DNA of 64,000 nucleotides from NCBI RefSeq assembly GCF_900142985.1, contig NZ_LT670849.1, positions 496,001 through 560,000 of the forward strand, written 5' to 3'. Positions within the stretch are counted from its first letter, which is position 1. Each line of letters starts with the position of its first letter. The stretch comes from Bradyrhizobium erythrophlei (lineage in GTDB: Bacteria; Pseudomonadota; Alphaproteobacteria; Rhizobiales; Xanthobacteraceae). Shown here piece after piece: positions 44,853-54,140 of the stretch. A program made the position numbers and the translations under genes. The notes under the pieces are model-generated. The model worked only from the letters and a program-made list of their open reading frames with translations, searched no databases and had not been told where the DNA came from.

Positions 44853-46175
44853 ATGGCCCATTTCGGCCCGAGCCGGCGTTCGCTGTTGCAGGGAACGATT
44901 GCCGCAAGCGCACTCAGCCTGAGCGGATTTCCCGCGCGCGCCGACGTGCAATGGAAAAAATACGCGGGCACCACCATCGAAGCCAACCTGATCAAGGGGC
45001 CGCGCGGCGAACTGCTACAGAAATATGCAGCGGAGTTTACCGAACTTACCGGCATCAAGGTCGAGTCGGAAGTCATTCCGGAGCAACAGCAGCGGCAGAA
45101 GGCGGTCATCGAGCTGACGTCAGGCAAGCCGAGCTTCGATGTCGTTCATGTCAGCTATCATGTGCAAAAGCGCCAATTCGACAAGGCCGGCTGGCTCGCC
45201 GACCTCACGCCGTTCATGAAAGACCCGAATCTCACCGCGCCGGACCTCACGGTCGACGATTTTTCCGCCGGTGGACAGCAGTTCGCCCGGAACGAAAAAG
45301 GCGAAATGCGTTCGCTGCCGTGGTCGGTCGACTACTTCATCCTCTACTGGAACAAGGAGATGTTCGCCAAGAAGGGCCTCGCTTTGCCGAAAACCTTCGA
45401 CGAGATGGTTGCCGCCGCCGAGAAACTGAACGATCCCGCCAACGGCATCTACGGCTTTACCGGCCGCGGCCTGCGCAACGCCAACATGACGCTGTGGACC
45501 AACTTCTTCCTCAACTATGGCGGCGAGTTTCTCGACGCGAAGGGAAATATCCTGACCGACGGTCCGGAAGCGATCGAAGCGACCAAAACCTATCAGCATC
45601 TGCTGACCAAAACCGCGCCTCCGGGGGTCGCCGGCTTCAACTGGATGGAATCGATGGCATCGCTGACGCAGGGCCGCGCCGCGATGTGGATCGATGGCGT
45701 CGGCTGGGCTCCGCCGATCGAGGACCCCAATGCGTCGCGCGTGGTCGGCAAGATCGGCTACGCGCTGGTGCCCGCCGGACCCAAGGGCCAATATTCGGCG
45801 ACCTATGGCGACGGCATCGGCATCGCACAAACCAGCACCAAGAAGGAAGCCGCCTATCTTTACTGCCAGTGGGCGGTTTCAAAGACCATGGGCGCGCGGC
45901 TTTTGCAGGCCGGCGGCGGTGTGCCGTTCCGCAACTCCGTTCTCAACGACGAGACGGTGCGCAAGGGCGTGAAGAACCAGGACTGGCTGGACTCCGTGAT
46001 CGGATCGGCCAAGATCAGCAAGCTCGGCCTTCCCGTCATCATTCCGGTCGCCGAGTTTCGCGACCTCGTCGGCGCCGCGGTGACGGCGACGCTGTCGGGT
46101 GCCGATCCGGCAACGGAATTGAAGAAGGCGCACGAGCAATTCCGCCCGATCCTGGAGCGAAGCGAAAAGTCGTGA
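44853..46175 (+). CDS. Sugar ABC transporter substrate-binding protein (family 1)
   Basis: This 440-residue periplasmic binding protein has a Tat-like signal (SRRSLLQG, cleavage near FPARA). It shows the family-1 features VIPEQQQRQKAVIELTSGK and YILYWNKEMFAKKG-like residues. It has a strong ribosome binding site (GGGAGGGAC). It overlaps the first permease gene by 4 bp. Ligands of this class are usually oligosaccharides, sugar alcohols or glycerol derivatives. Confidence 0.92.
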   Translation: MAHFGPSRRSLLQGTIAASALSLSGFPARADVQWKKYAGTTIEANLIKGPRGELLQKYAAEFTELTGIKVESEVIPEQQQRQKAVIELTSGKPSFDVVHVSYHVQKRQFDKAGWLADLTPFMKDPNLTAPDLTVDDFSAGGQQFARNEKGEMRSLPWSVDYFILYWNKEMFAKKGLALPKTFDEMVAAAEKLNDPANGIYGFTGRGLRNANMTLWTNFFLNYGGEFLDAKGNILTDGPEAIEATKTYQHLLTKTAPPGVAGFNWMESMASLTQGRAAMWIDGVGWAPPIEDPNASRVVGKIGYALVPAGPKGQYSATYGDGIGIAQTSTKKEAAYLYCQWAVSKTMGARLLQAGGGVPFRNSVLNDETVRKGVKNQDWLDSVIGSAKISKLGLPVIIPVAEFRDLVGAAVTATLSGADPATELKKAHEQFRPILERSEKS

Positions 46176-47113
46176 GTGTTAGCACGGTCGGGAGCGCGGC
46201 GGCGCCATCGACGTCCGCCACGCAGGAATCGGACGGGTGGAAACCCCCGTCCTACTGGCCGTTCGTTATTCCCGCGCTGATCGTCGTGCTCGCGGTGATC
46301 ATCTTTCCGTGGGCCTATACGATCTGGATGAGCCTGCACGAATGGAAGGTCGGAGCTCCGCCTTCCTTCATTGGCCTATCGAACTATATCCGGCTGCCGA
46401 GCGATGTCAGGTTCATCGAATCGGTCTGGCATACACTGGTCTACAGTGCTCTGTCGGTCGCTTTGCCGCTGGTGTTCGGCACCTTCGCGGCCGTGGTGTT
46501 TCATAACAAGTTTCCGATGCGCGGCTTCCTGCGCGGCCTTTTCATTTTGCCGATGATGGCGACCCCGGTCGCCATCGCGCTGGTGTGGACGATGATGTTC
46601 CACCCGCAACTCGGCATCCTCAACTACCTGCTGTCGCTCGTCGGTCTGCCGCCGCAGCTTTGGGTGTTTCATCCCGCGACCGTCATCCCTTCCCTGGTCC
46701 TGGTTGAAACCTGGCAATGGACGCCGCTGATCATGCTGATCGTGCTCGGAGGGTTGGCTGCAATTCCGGCCGAGCCCTATGAGAGTGCGCTGATCGACGG
46801 CGCCACCCGCTGGCAGACGTTCCGCTACATCTCGCTGCCGCTGATCACGCCGTTCCTTTTCATTGCGTCGATGATCCGCATGATCGACGCGGTGAAAAGC
46901 TTCGACATCATCTTCGCGATTACCCAAGGAGGCCCGGGCAGCGCCTCGGAGACGATCAACCTTTATCTCTACAGTGTTGCGTTCGTTTATTACGACGTCG
47001 GATACGCGTCCGCGATCGTCGTGGTTTTCTTCGCGCTCATTGTCGCGCTCGCCGGCGCCTTGCTGCGGTTGCGGCAGAGCACGCACTGGAATGACGGCGG
47101 GGATTCAAAATGA
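46172..47113 (+). CDS. Sugar ABC transporter permease (MalF/UgpA type)
   Basis: This 313-residue inner-membrane protein has six membrane segments and the EAA loop ESALIDGATRWQTFRYISLP. I set the start at the GTG at 46172, which overlaps the binding-protein stop (GTGA). The frame stays open far upstream, but that part is a shadow of the binding-protein gene. It overlaps the next permease gene by ATGA. Confidence 0.92.
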   Translation: MSVSTVGSAAAPSTSATQESDGWKPPSYWPFVIPALIVVLAVIIFPWAYTIWMSLHEWKVGAPPSFIGLSNYIRLPSDVRFIESVWHTLVYSALSVALPLVFGTFAAVVFHNKFPMRGFLRGLFILPMMATPVAIALVWTMMFHPQLGILNYLLSLVGLPPQLWVFHPATVIPSLVLVETWQWTPLIMLIVLGGLAAIPAEPYESALIDGATRWQTFRYISLPLITPFLFIASMIRMIDAVKSFDIIFAITQGGPGSASETINLYLYSVAFVYYDVGYASAIVVVFFALIVALAGALLRLRQSTHWNDGGDSK

Positions 47114-47937
47114 GCTCGTTACGGCAATTGGCCGGCAGGATCGGGCTGGCCTTTGCGGTTCTCGCCATTGTGTCGCCGGCCGTGCTGTTTTTCCTCTGGA
47201 TGCTGTCTCTGTCGGTCAAGTTCGAGGTCGACAACGCATCCTATCCGCCGGTCTTCATCCCCGAGCACTTCAACTGGGGCAACTACTCGGCCGTCATCGA
47301 CTCCAAGCGGTTCTCGACCTATTTCGCCAATAGCCTGATTGTCACCGGAGCGGCAACCGCATTTGCCTTGCTGGTCGGCGTACCGGCCGGCTATGGCCTC
47401 GCCCGCATGCGGGCGCACAAAACGGCCGCGGTGATCCTGATCGCGCGCATCACGCCGGGTCTCTCTTACCTCATTCCGCTGTTCCTGCTGTTCCAGTGGT
47501 TAGGCCTCCTCGGCACGCTGTGGCCGCAGATCATCATCCATCTGGTGGTGACCGTGCCGATCGTGATCTGGATCATGATCGGCTATTTCGAGACCACGCC
47601 GATCGAACTCGAGGAATCCGCCATGATCGACGGCGCCACGCGCTGGCAGATCTTTCGTCACGTGGCGCTGCCGATCGCCCGGCCGGGAATCGCGGTTGCC
47701 TTTATTCTGGCGGTGATCTTCTCGTGGAACAATTTCGTGTTCGGTATCGTGCTGGCCGGGCGCGAAACACGAACGCTGCCGGTTGCCGTCTACAACATGA
47801 TTTCATACGACCAGTTGAGCTGGGGACCGCTCGCCGCGGCCGCCTTGATCGTCACCTTGCCGGTGCTGCTGCTAACGGTGTTTGCGCAACGCCAGATCGT
47901 TGCGGGCCTGACCGCGGGCGCGGTCAAGGGCGGCTGA
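47110..47937 (+). CDS. Sugar ABC transporter permease (MalG/UgpE type)
   Basis: This 275-residue inner-membrane protein has six membrane segments and the EAA loop EESAMIDGATRWQIFRHVAL. It is the last gene of the importer. The expected MalK-type ATPase gene does not follow; the convergent nitrate reductase gene begins 34 bp later. The transporter must use an ATPase encoded elsewhere. Confidence 0.92.
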   Translation: MSSLRQLAGRIGLAFAVLAIVSPAVLFFLWMLSLSVKFEVDNASYPPVFIPEHFNWGNYSAVIDSKRFSTYFANSLIVTGAATAFALLVGVPAGYGLARMRAHKTAAVILIARITPGLSYLIPLFLLFQWLGLLGTLWPQIIIHLVVTVPIVIWIMIGYFETTPIELEESAMIDGATRWQIFRHVALPIARPGIAVAFILAVIFSWNNFVFGIVLAGRETRTLPVAVYNMISYDQLSWGPLAAAALIVTLPVLLLTVFAQRQIVAGLTAGAVKGG

Positions 47938-47971
47938 CTGGACTACAAGCACGCGCCTCGGCAGCCGCCGG

Positions 47972-50677
47972 TCAGCTTGCCGCGACCAATTTCCCATGGT
48001 CGTGATCGGTTCCCGACTGCGCGATCAAGCGCTTGAGTTCGGGAATGCACGAGCCGCAATTGGTGCCGGCCTTCAGCTTGAGGCCGATTTCGGCCGCCGA
48101 GCGGCTACCCGCCGCAATCGCATCGCAGATCGTGGTGCGGCCGACGCCGAAGCAGGCGCAGACGACCGGCCCCGTGCTCGCCAATCCCTGCGCCGGTTTG
48201 CCCGATAGCAGCATTCGCCGCTGATCGTCGGCGAGCGGACCGGCCGCGAACAGTTCCTTCACGATACCCCAATCGCCCGCGTCGCGTGCCGGCCCGAGGA
48301 AAAGACAGGTCTCGATCGCATCGCCGGCAAACGATGCCGCGCGATAAACCCCGCCGCCGAAATCGCTGTATTCGGCGAGTTCCTCACCTGCGACCGATCG
48401 CAGCCACGACGACCAGCCTTTGAGGTCCGCATTATCGGCGATGAGATAGCCGAGCCCGCCATTGACGGTGGCGCGCGCCCACCAGGCGTGGTCGGGCAGT
48501 TTCAACGGTTTGCGCGACAGCACGAAACCGCAGAAAACATATTCATAAGGCGCAATCGACGCCGGGGTCGCTTTGGCTTCCGGCTGGCCCGAGAACGGAT
48601 CGGTAAACGGTGCAACGAGCGAACCGACGCGGGCGCTGGATGAATTCGCCTCGCTCCAGTGGATCGGCGCAAACAGCATGCCGCGCTGTTGCCGCGGGCT
48701 GACCACGACCCTGAGCGTGCATTGGCCGTGATCGGTGGTAACGCGGGCGAAAGAGCCGTCGGCGAGACCATATCGCGCGGCGTCGTCCGGATGCACCTCG
48801 ATGAACGGCTCCGGCAGATGCGCACCCAGCCGCGGGCTCATGCCGGTGCGGGTCATGGTGTGCCATTGATCACGGATGCGGCCGGTATTGAGCCGCAGCG
48901 GGCGGCCCTCGTGGGTCTCGGTACGCAGCACCGGCCGTTCCGGCGCAACGAAGCGTCCCTTGCGGTCGTTGGTGAAAAAGTCACCGCCAGAGAAAAATCG
49001 CTCTGATGGTTCGATATCGCCGAAGCGAAACGGCCAAAGGATCGGCGACATCCCGTCGAACCCCTCGTCGGACACCGAACTCAGCGCTCCGATATCGAAA
49101 TCGCGGCTGCCGTTGTTCTCGAAGGAAGAGAGCGCTGCATGCTCGCGGAAGATCGCCGCCGCCGACTTGTAGTCGAACGCTGCCCCGAAGCCGAGACGCT
49201 TGGCAACTTCACCGATGATCCACCAGTCCGGCCGCGCCTCGCCCGGCGCGGCTAAGAACGCGCGCTGGCGCGAGATGCGCCGCTCGGAATTGGTGACGGT
49301 GCCGGACTTCTCGCCCCAGGCCAGCGCCGGCAGCAAGACGTGCGCGCCAGCGCCGACGGTGTCGTTGGAGAGCACGTTTTCGGAGATCACCAACAATTCG
49401 AGTTTCTTCAACGCATCGCGCGCGGCGTCGGCATCCGGCAGCGACACCGCCGGGTTGGTTCCCATCACCCACAGCGCCTTGATCTCGCCGCGGCCGATCG
49501 CCTCGAACATCTGGACTGCCTTGAGCCCTTCATGGGTGGCGATCCGCGGCGCTTTCCAGAACCGGCGCACGCGATCGATATCGGGCGGCGTGAAGTTCAT
49601 ATGCGCGGCGAGTTGGTTGGCAAGGCCTCCGACTTCCCGGCCACCCATCGCGTTCGGCTGCCCGGTCAACGAAAACGGCGACGCGCCGATTTTGCCGATC
49701 CGTCCCGTCGCAAGATGGCAGTTCAGGATCGCGTTGACCTTGTCGGTGCCTTGCGCCGACTGGTTGACGCCTTGCGAGTAAAGCGTGACCACGCGCGGCG
49801 TCGCCGCGAACATTTGGAAGAACGCCGCAACGTCCTGTTCGGAAAGACCCGTCGCCAGCGCGGTCGCCGCGACGCTGCCGGCGATGGCGCGCGCGCGGAC
49901 AAGCGCTTCGTCGAAGCCTGCCGTGTAACGCGCAATGTAGTCGCGATCGATCAACTCATTGTCGGCGAGATAAACCAGCAGCCCGGAGAACAGCGCGGTG
50001 TCGGAACCGGGCTTCACGCCGAGAAACAGGTCGGCGTCTTCCGAGGTGTCGGTCTTGCGCGGATCGATCACGACCATGCGCGCGCCACGCCGTTGCTTGT
50101 TGGCGATCATGCGCTGGTACAGCACCGGATGGCACCAGGCGGCGTTGGAACCGACCAGGATCAGAAGATCGGCCTGGTCGAGATCCTCATAAAGGCCGGG
50201 CACGGTGTCGGCGCCGAAGGCGCGGCGATGACCCGCCACGGATGAGGCCATGCACAGCCGCGAATTGGTGTCGACATTGGCGCTGCCGATGAATCCCTTC
50301 ATCAGCTTGTTGGCGACGTAGTAATCCTCGGTCAAAAGTTGCCCGGAGAGATAGAACGCGACCGCGCCGGGGCCGTCGCGCGCAACGATATGCGCAAAAC
50401 GATGTGCGACGTGGTCAAGCGCATCGCTCCAGGCGATCTGCTCCATCGCGCCGCTGGAGCAACGGATCATCGGATACAGCAGACGATCTTCAAGGCCGAG
50501 CGTCTCGCCGAGCGCCGAGCCCTTCGAGCAAAGCCGGCCGAGATTCGCCGGATGCGACGGATCGCCGGAGATCGCCGCGCCGCCGCTGCCGTCCGGCGTC
50601 GCCAGCACGCCGCAGCCGACACCGCAGTACGGGCAGGTCGTGGAGGTCGCTTTCAGCGCGGGATCGACCGCCGTCAT
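47972..50677 (-). CDS. nasC: Assimilatory nitrate reductase catalytic subunit
   Basis: This 901-residue molybdopterin enzyme has an N-terminal [4Fe-4S] site (CPYCGVGCG from C15, then LCSKG), the Mo-bis-MGD domains (LVGSNAAWCHPV, VIDPRKTD) and the cofactor-binding C-terminal domain. A BFD-like [2Fe-2S] domain follows near residues 845-895 (CACFGVG, then CGSCIPELKRLI). It reduces nitrate to nitrite in the cytosol. It lies 13 bp after flp and is the last gene of the operon. Confidence 0.95.
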   Translation of the reverse strand: MTAVDPALKATSTTCPYCGVGCGVLATPDGSGGAAISGDPSHPANLGRLCSKGSALGETLGLEDRLLYPMIRCSSGAMEQIAWSDALDHVAHRFAHIVARDGPGAVAFYLSGQLLTEDYYVANKLMKGFIGSANVDTNSRLCMASSVAGHRRAFGADTVPGLYEDLDQADLLILVGSNAAWCHPVLYQRMIANKQRRGARMVVIDPRKTDTSEDADLFLGVKPGSDTALFSGLLVYLADNELIDRDYIARYTAGFDEALVRARAIAGSVAATALATGLSEQDVAAFFQMFAATPRVVTLYSQGVNQSAQGTDKVNAILNCHLATGRIGKIGASPFSLTGQPNAMGGREVGGLANQLAAHMNFTPPDIDRVRRFWKAPRIATHEGLKAVQMFEAIGRGEIKALWVMGTNPAVSLPDADAARDALKKLELLVISENVLSNDTVGAGAHVLLPALAWGEKSGTVTNSERRISRQRAFLAAPGEARPDWWIIGEVAKRLGFGAAFDYKSAAAIFREHAALSSFENNGSRDFDIGALSSVSDEGFDGMSPILWPFRFGDIEPSERFFSGGDFFTNDRKGRFVAPERPVLRTETHEGRPLRLNTGRIRDQWHTMTRTGMSPRLGAHLPEPFIEVHPDDAARYGLADGSFARVTTDHGQCTLRVVVSPRQQRGMLFAPIHWSEANSSSARVGSLVAPFTDPFSGQPEAKATPASIAPYEYVFCGFVLSRKPLKLPDHAWWARATVNGGLGYLIADNADLKGWSSWLRSVAGEELAEYSDFGGGVYRAASFAGDAIETCLFLGPARDAGDWGIVKELFAAGPLADDQRRMLLSGKPAQGLASTGPVVCACFGVGRTTICDAIAAGSRSAAEIGLKLKAGTNCGSCIPELKRLIAQSGTDHDHGKLVAAS

Positions 50678-50690
50678 CGAAGTGAACCCA

Positions 50691-51908
50691 TCATGCGGCC
50701 ACGGCCAGCGTTGCCGGCGGGCGGCCGAACATCATGTCCTTGCGAAGGCCAACGATATTCTCGCGCTTGCGGATCAACTCGAGATACCAGAGCGCATCCG
50801 TGGTATCGCCGACCAGCACCGCCCCGGTCAGCCGCCCGTCCTCGATCACGAGCTTCTTGTAAACGCCGCGCCTGAAGTCGCCGAGCACGATCGCTTCGCT
50901 GCGATCGGTGCCCATGAACTCGCCGGCCGAAAACACGCCGACGCCGGACACCTTGAGATTGGTGGCGACCACGCTGCCGGGATACGCCGCCTTGCGGCCG
51001 GCGAGATGCTGCGCCAGCACCCTCGCCTGCTCGTAAGCCGGCTCGACCAGGCCATAGCAGATACCGCGATGTTCGGCGCATTCGCCAAGCGCAAAGATGC
51101 CGTCCGCACCGGTCTGGAGATGGTCGTCGACGACGACGCCGCGATTGACCGGAATGCCGGCGTCCCTGGCGAGTGCGGTGTTCGGCCGGATGCCGGCCGC
51201 AAGAATCACCGCATCGGCTTCGATGCAACGTCCGTCGGCGAGTTCGACGCCTTCGACGCGGCTTTGCCCAAGAATGCGGCTGGTGCTGGCGTTGAGCAGG
51301 ACGTTGATGCCTTTCTTCTCGACCAGCGATTTCAACAGCGCCCCCGCGGGCGCATCGAGCTGCCGTTCCATCAGCCGGTCCATCAGGTGAACCAACGTCA
51401 CCGGCGCGCCCGCTTTGGCAAGACCATACGCGGCTTCAAGGCCGAGCAAGCCGCCGCCGACCACGACCACGCGCTTTTTCGCGGCCGCCAGCGTCAGCAA
51501 CAGGTCAACGTCGCGGCTGTCGCGGAACGTATGCACGCCCGGCAGATCGACGCCGGGCACATTCAGCCGCAACGGCGACGACCCGATCGCAAGCACCAGC
51601 TTGGAAAACGTGATGCTCTCCTCGCTGGCGATCTTCAGTTCGCGCCGGCCGACGTCGATTTCGTCGACGGCGCAGCCATACTTCAGCGTGACGCCGCGAT
51701 CGCGCCACCAGTTGGCGGGCTTCAGTTCGATTTCATGCGAGGCGGTCTCGCCGGCGAGCACCGACGAGAGCAGCACGCGATTATAGGCAAGCCTCGGCTC
51801 CGCGCCGATAACCGCGATCGCAAAACGCCCGAGCGCCACTTTGGCAAGCTCGTCGACCAGACGTGCCGCCGCCATGCCATTGCCAACGATCACAAGCGAT
51901 TCACTCAT
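50691..51908 (-). CDS. flp: FAD-dependent NAD(P)H oxidoreductase of nitrate assimilation
   Basis: This 405-residue flavoprotein resembles the N-terminal half of NirB-type nitrite reductases. Its motifs are VIVGNGMAAARLVDEL, VVVGGGLLGLEAAYGL and GIFALGECAEHRG. In Bradyrhizobium the equivalent gene sits between bjgb and nasC and is thought to pass electrons to the nitrate reductase or haemoglobin. I chose the ATG at 51908 (MSESLVIVGNG). It is 8 bp after bjgb. Confidence 0.93.
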   Translation of the reverse strand: MSESLVIVGNGMAAARLVDELAKVALGRFAIAVIGAEPRLAYNRVLLSSVLAGETASHEIELKPANWWRDRGVTLKYGCAVDEIDVGRRELKIASEESITFSKLVLAIGSSPLRLNVPGVDLPGVHTFRDSRDVDLLLTLAAAKKRVVVVGGGLLGLEAAYGLAKAGAPVTLVHLMDRLMERQLDAPAGALLKSLVEKKGINVLLNASTSRILGQSRVEGVELADGRCIEADAVILAAGIRPNTALARDAGIPVNRGVVVDDHLQTGADGIFALGECAEHRGICYGLVEPAYEQARVLAQHLAGRKAAYPGSVVATNLKVSGVGVFSAGEFMGTDRSEAIVLGDFRRGVYKKLVIEDGRLTGAVLVGDTTDALWYLELIRKRENIVGLRKDMMFGRPPATLAVAA

Positions 51909-51916
51909 GAGGCTTC

Positions 51917-52342
51917 CTATTCGGCGGCCTGGGCACTGCCATAGGCTTCTGAAATCATGAAACCGGACAGCGTGCCGTAGGCGGTGGTCCATGCGGCGGC
52001 GACGTCGGGCGTCCACGCCTCGCCCAGTCCCTTTTCCAGCGTCCACAACAAGGCGGCGCCGACGACCGGGTAATGCGCAGCCTTGGCGCCATAGGCGACG
52101 TGGCGTTTGGCAAGCGCGCTCGCGGCCGGCAGGATCGAGGGCAAGTCGCCCAGACCGTTCACGACGGCCGCAAGCATGGCGATCAGCTTTTTCCGCTGTT
52201 CGGTCATGTCGGCGGGAAACATCGCTTTGACCTGCGGGGCGATTTCGAACAGGCGATCGTAAAACAGGATCGCCGCCTGATCGGCAATGGGCACGACCTT
52301 GGAGAAACTCTGCTGAACAAGCTTGACCTGATCCGGTGTCAT
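51917..52342 (-). CDS. bjgb: Single-domain haemoglobin
   Basis: This 141-residue globin has the proximal histidine in AKRHVAYG (H81) and a B10-position tyrosine in ILFYDRLF (Y28). It lacks the reductase domain of flavohaemoglobins; the neighbouring flp product may supply that role. In Bradyrhizobium this gene helps detoxify nitric oxide formed during nitrate assimilation. It lies between narK and flp. Confidence 0.94.
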   Translation of the reverse strand: MTPDQVKLVQQSFSKVVPIADQAAILFYDRLFEIAPQVKAMFPADMTEQRKKLIAMLAAVVNGLGDLPSILPAASALAKRHVAYGAKAAHYPVVGAALLWTLEKGLGEAWTPDVAAAWTTAYGTLSGFMISEAYGSAQAAE

Positions 52343-52417
52343 CTCTCGCTCCCGCTGTTGCCTCTGGTTTTGGCCCTCACCTCGTCCCGCGTGCGGGACG
52401 AGGCCGACTTCTTCTGC

Positions 52418-53800
52418 TCAGATGCGTGCTTCGGCGAGACTGGTCGCGCCTGCCTCCGCCGGGCTGCGGCGCAGGTAGAACCACCACGTAAAGGCGAGGC
52501 AGATCGCGTAGAAGCCGAGGTAAATCACGAGCGCGAGCTGCGGACCGCCGGTGACGGCAATCGATTTGCCGAAGCCGCTCGGAATGAAGTAACCGCCGCA
52601 CGCGCCGATCGCGCCGATGAAGCCGACCGCCGCGCCGCTTTCAATGCTGGCGGTCTTGATCGCCGCCAAGCGTCCGGCTTCGCCCTTGCCGCGGGCCTTG
52701 CGAAGATTTTCCTCACGGAAGATCGAGGGGATCATCCGGTAGGTCGAGCCGTTGCCGATGCCGGTGGTGACGAAGATAATGAGGAACATCACCAGGAAGC
52801 CGGTGAAGTCCTTGTTGCCGACGAAATAGATGACGCCGATGGTGGCCGCAGCCATCACGATGAAATTCCAGAACGTGATGATCGCCCCGCCGATCTTGTC
52901 GGCAAGCAGACCGCCGAACGGACGCGACAGCGAGCCGACCAGGGGCCCGAGGAACGCGATCGCGATGGTGACCGACGGAAACTGCGTCTTGATCAACAGC
53001 GGAAACGCCGCCGAGTAGCCGATGAAGGATCCGAACGTCCCGATATAGATAAAGGACATGATCCAGGTATGCTTGCGCTTGACGATCGCGAGTTGATCCT
53101 TGAACGAGGACTTCGCCGAGGTCAGGTTGTTCATGAAAAAGACCGCGCCGAACACCGCGATGATGATCGGCAGGATCCACATCAGGCCGGCATTCTGGAG
53201 AAAGACGCCCGAGACGGGCGTTGCCTGATACAGGTTGAAAAGTCCGAGGCCCATCAGGATCGGCGTGAGCAACTGAACGCTGGAAACACCGATATTGCCG
53301 CCGGCGGCGTTGAGGCCAAGCGCCCAGCCCTTCATGCGGTCGGGATAGAAGAAGGAGATATTGGCCATGCTGGAGGCAAAGTTGCCGCCGCCGAGGCCCG
53401 CGGTCGACGCCACCAGCAGCATCAGCCAGAACGGCGTGTCGGGCTGGCTGACGAAATAAGCGAGCCCGATCGTCGGAATGAGCAACACCGCGGCCGAGAA
53501 GATCGTCCAGTTGCGGCCGCCGAAAGTCGTCACCGCAAAGGTATAGGGAAAGCGCATCAGCGAGCCGATCAGGCCCGGAATGGCGACGAGTTGAAACAGC
53601 TCATCGGTGGTGTAATGGAAGCCGGCCGCGGGCAGTTTGGTGGCGACGATGCTCCAGATCAGCCAGACCGAAAATCCGATATGCTCGGCCACGATCGACC
53701 AGATCAGGTTGCGGCGGGCGGTCACCTTGCCCCTGGTTTCCCAGAAGGTCGGATCTTCGGGGTTCCAGTCTGAAATCCAGGTCGGGTCTTTCGAGCTCAT
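52418..53800 (-). CDS. narK: Nitrate/nitrite transporter (MFS)
   Basis: This 460-residue inner-membrane protein has 12 membrane segments and NarK signatures (AGLGGGNFASSMANISFFYP, and LSRPFGGLLADKIGG). It probably exports nitrite or imports nitrate. I chose the ATG at 53800 (MSSKDPTWISDW) with AAGGAA upstream. It is first in the narK-bjgb-flp-nasC operon, separated from bjgb by 75 bp. Confidence 0.95.
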   Translation of the reverse strand: MSSKDPTWISDWNPEDPTFWETRGKVTARRNLIWSIVAEHIGFSVWLIWSIVATKLPAAGFHYTTDELFQLVAIPGLIGSLMRFPYTFAVTTFGGRNWTIFSAAVLLIPTIGLAYFVSQPDTPFWLMLLVASTAGLGGGNFASSMANISFFYPDRMKGWALGLNAAGGNIGVSSVQLLTPILMGLGLFNLYQATPVSGVFLQNAGLMWILPIIIAVFGAVFFMNNLTSAKSSFKDQLAIVKRKHTWIMSFIYIGTFGSFIGYSAAFPLLIKTQFPSVTIAIAFLGPLVGSLSRPFGGLLADKIGGAIITFWNFIVMAAATIGVIYFVGNKDFTGFLVMFLIIFVTTGIGNGSTYRMIPSIFREENLRKARGKGEAGRLAAIKTASIESGAAVGFIGAIGACGGYFIPSGFGKSIAVTGGPQLALVIYLGFYAICLAFTWWFYLRRSPAEAGATSLAEARI

Positions 53801-53941
53801 TGCATATTTCCTTGTGTGAAGGGACGGTCGCGCGGCACTCCGAAGACATGGCAGCACGCTCCGGGCGAAGCCCGGTTAAGCGGTCGCAAATCGGATGAAT
53901 GGCTATTCGGCGGACGGCATCGGTGGCGTCAGCAACAATTA

Positions 53942-53958
53942 TTCAAGCTTCGTGCCAA
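53942..53958 (-). promoter_or_regulatory. Sigma-54-like promoter of the narK operon
   Basis: On the minus strand the sequence TTGGCACG-AAGC-TTGAA matches the sigma-54 consensus TTGGCACG-N4-TTGCA in spacing and in every position except the -12 C, which is A. It would give a leader of about 130 bases before narK. Nitrogen control of this operon makes it plausible, but the -12 mismatch weakens it. Confidence 0.35.
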
Positions 53959-54060
53959 GCCACCGCGTTACGAAAAATTTAGATAAGACAAATGGTTGCC
54001 TCAGCGGCCCGGGAAAACGCGCCGCTGCAATCCGCATTCAAAATTTGCAAAAGCCCATTT

Positions 54061-54077
54061 GTTGTGCGCCGCACAAC
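54061..54077. promoter_or_regulatory. Perfect palindrome upstream of the narK promoter region
   Basis: GTTGTGCGCCGCACAAC has two 7-bp arms around GCC and lies about 110 bp upstream of the sigma-54-like element. It contains a T-N11-A arrangement as in LysR-type sites. It does not match the NtrC consensus, whose half-sites face the other way. The binding protein is unknown. Confidence 0.4.
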
Positions 54078-54140
54078 GATTGGGCAGACTGCCTAAGTTC
54101 AAGGTATGAACCCGACTCTCGGGATCATACGGCCCTCTAC

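Larger units (their letters stand above)
53801..54140. promoter_or_regulatory. Upstream region of the nitrate operon
   Basis: This 340-bp non-coding stretch drives the minus-strand narK operon. Reading toward narK it holds a perfect palindrome (54061-54077), a sigma-54-like element (53942-53958), and a strong GC hairpin (CCGGGC TTC GCCCGG, 53861-53875) about 60-75 bases before the narK ATG. The hairpin has no U-tract. NasT-dependent antitermination is known for this operon in Bradyrhizobium, and the hairpin may be part of that leader; this is inference. Confidence 0.5.

Noticed and set aside
44951..46171. Long upstream extension of the first sugar permease
   Set aside because: It is an alternate frame of the binding-protein gene; the GTGA overlap at 46172 marks the true start.
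47933..47975. Terminator between the sugar permease and nasC
   Set aside because: The arms GCTGAC/GTCAGC are short with a large loop and no T-run.
54061..54077. NtrC-binding site reading of the palindrome
   Set aside because: NtrC sites have GCAC facing inward to GTGC; here the half-sites are reversed.
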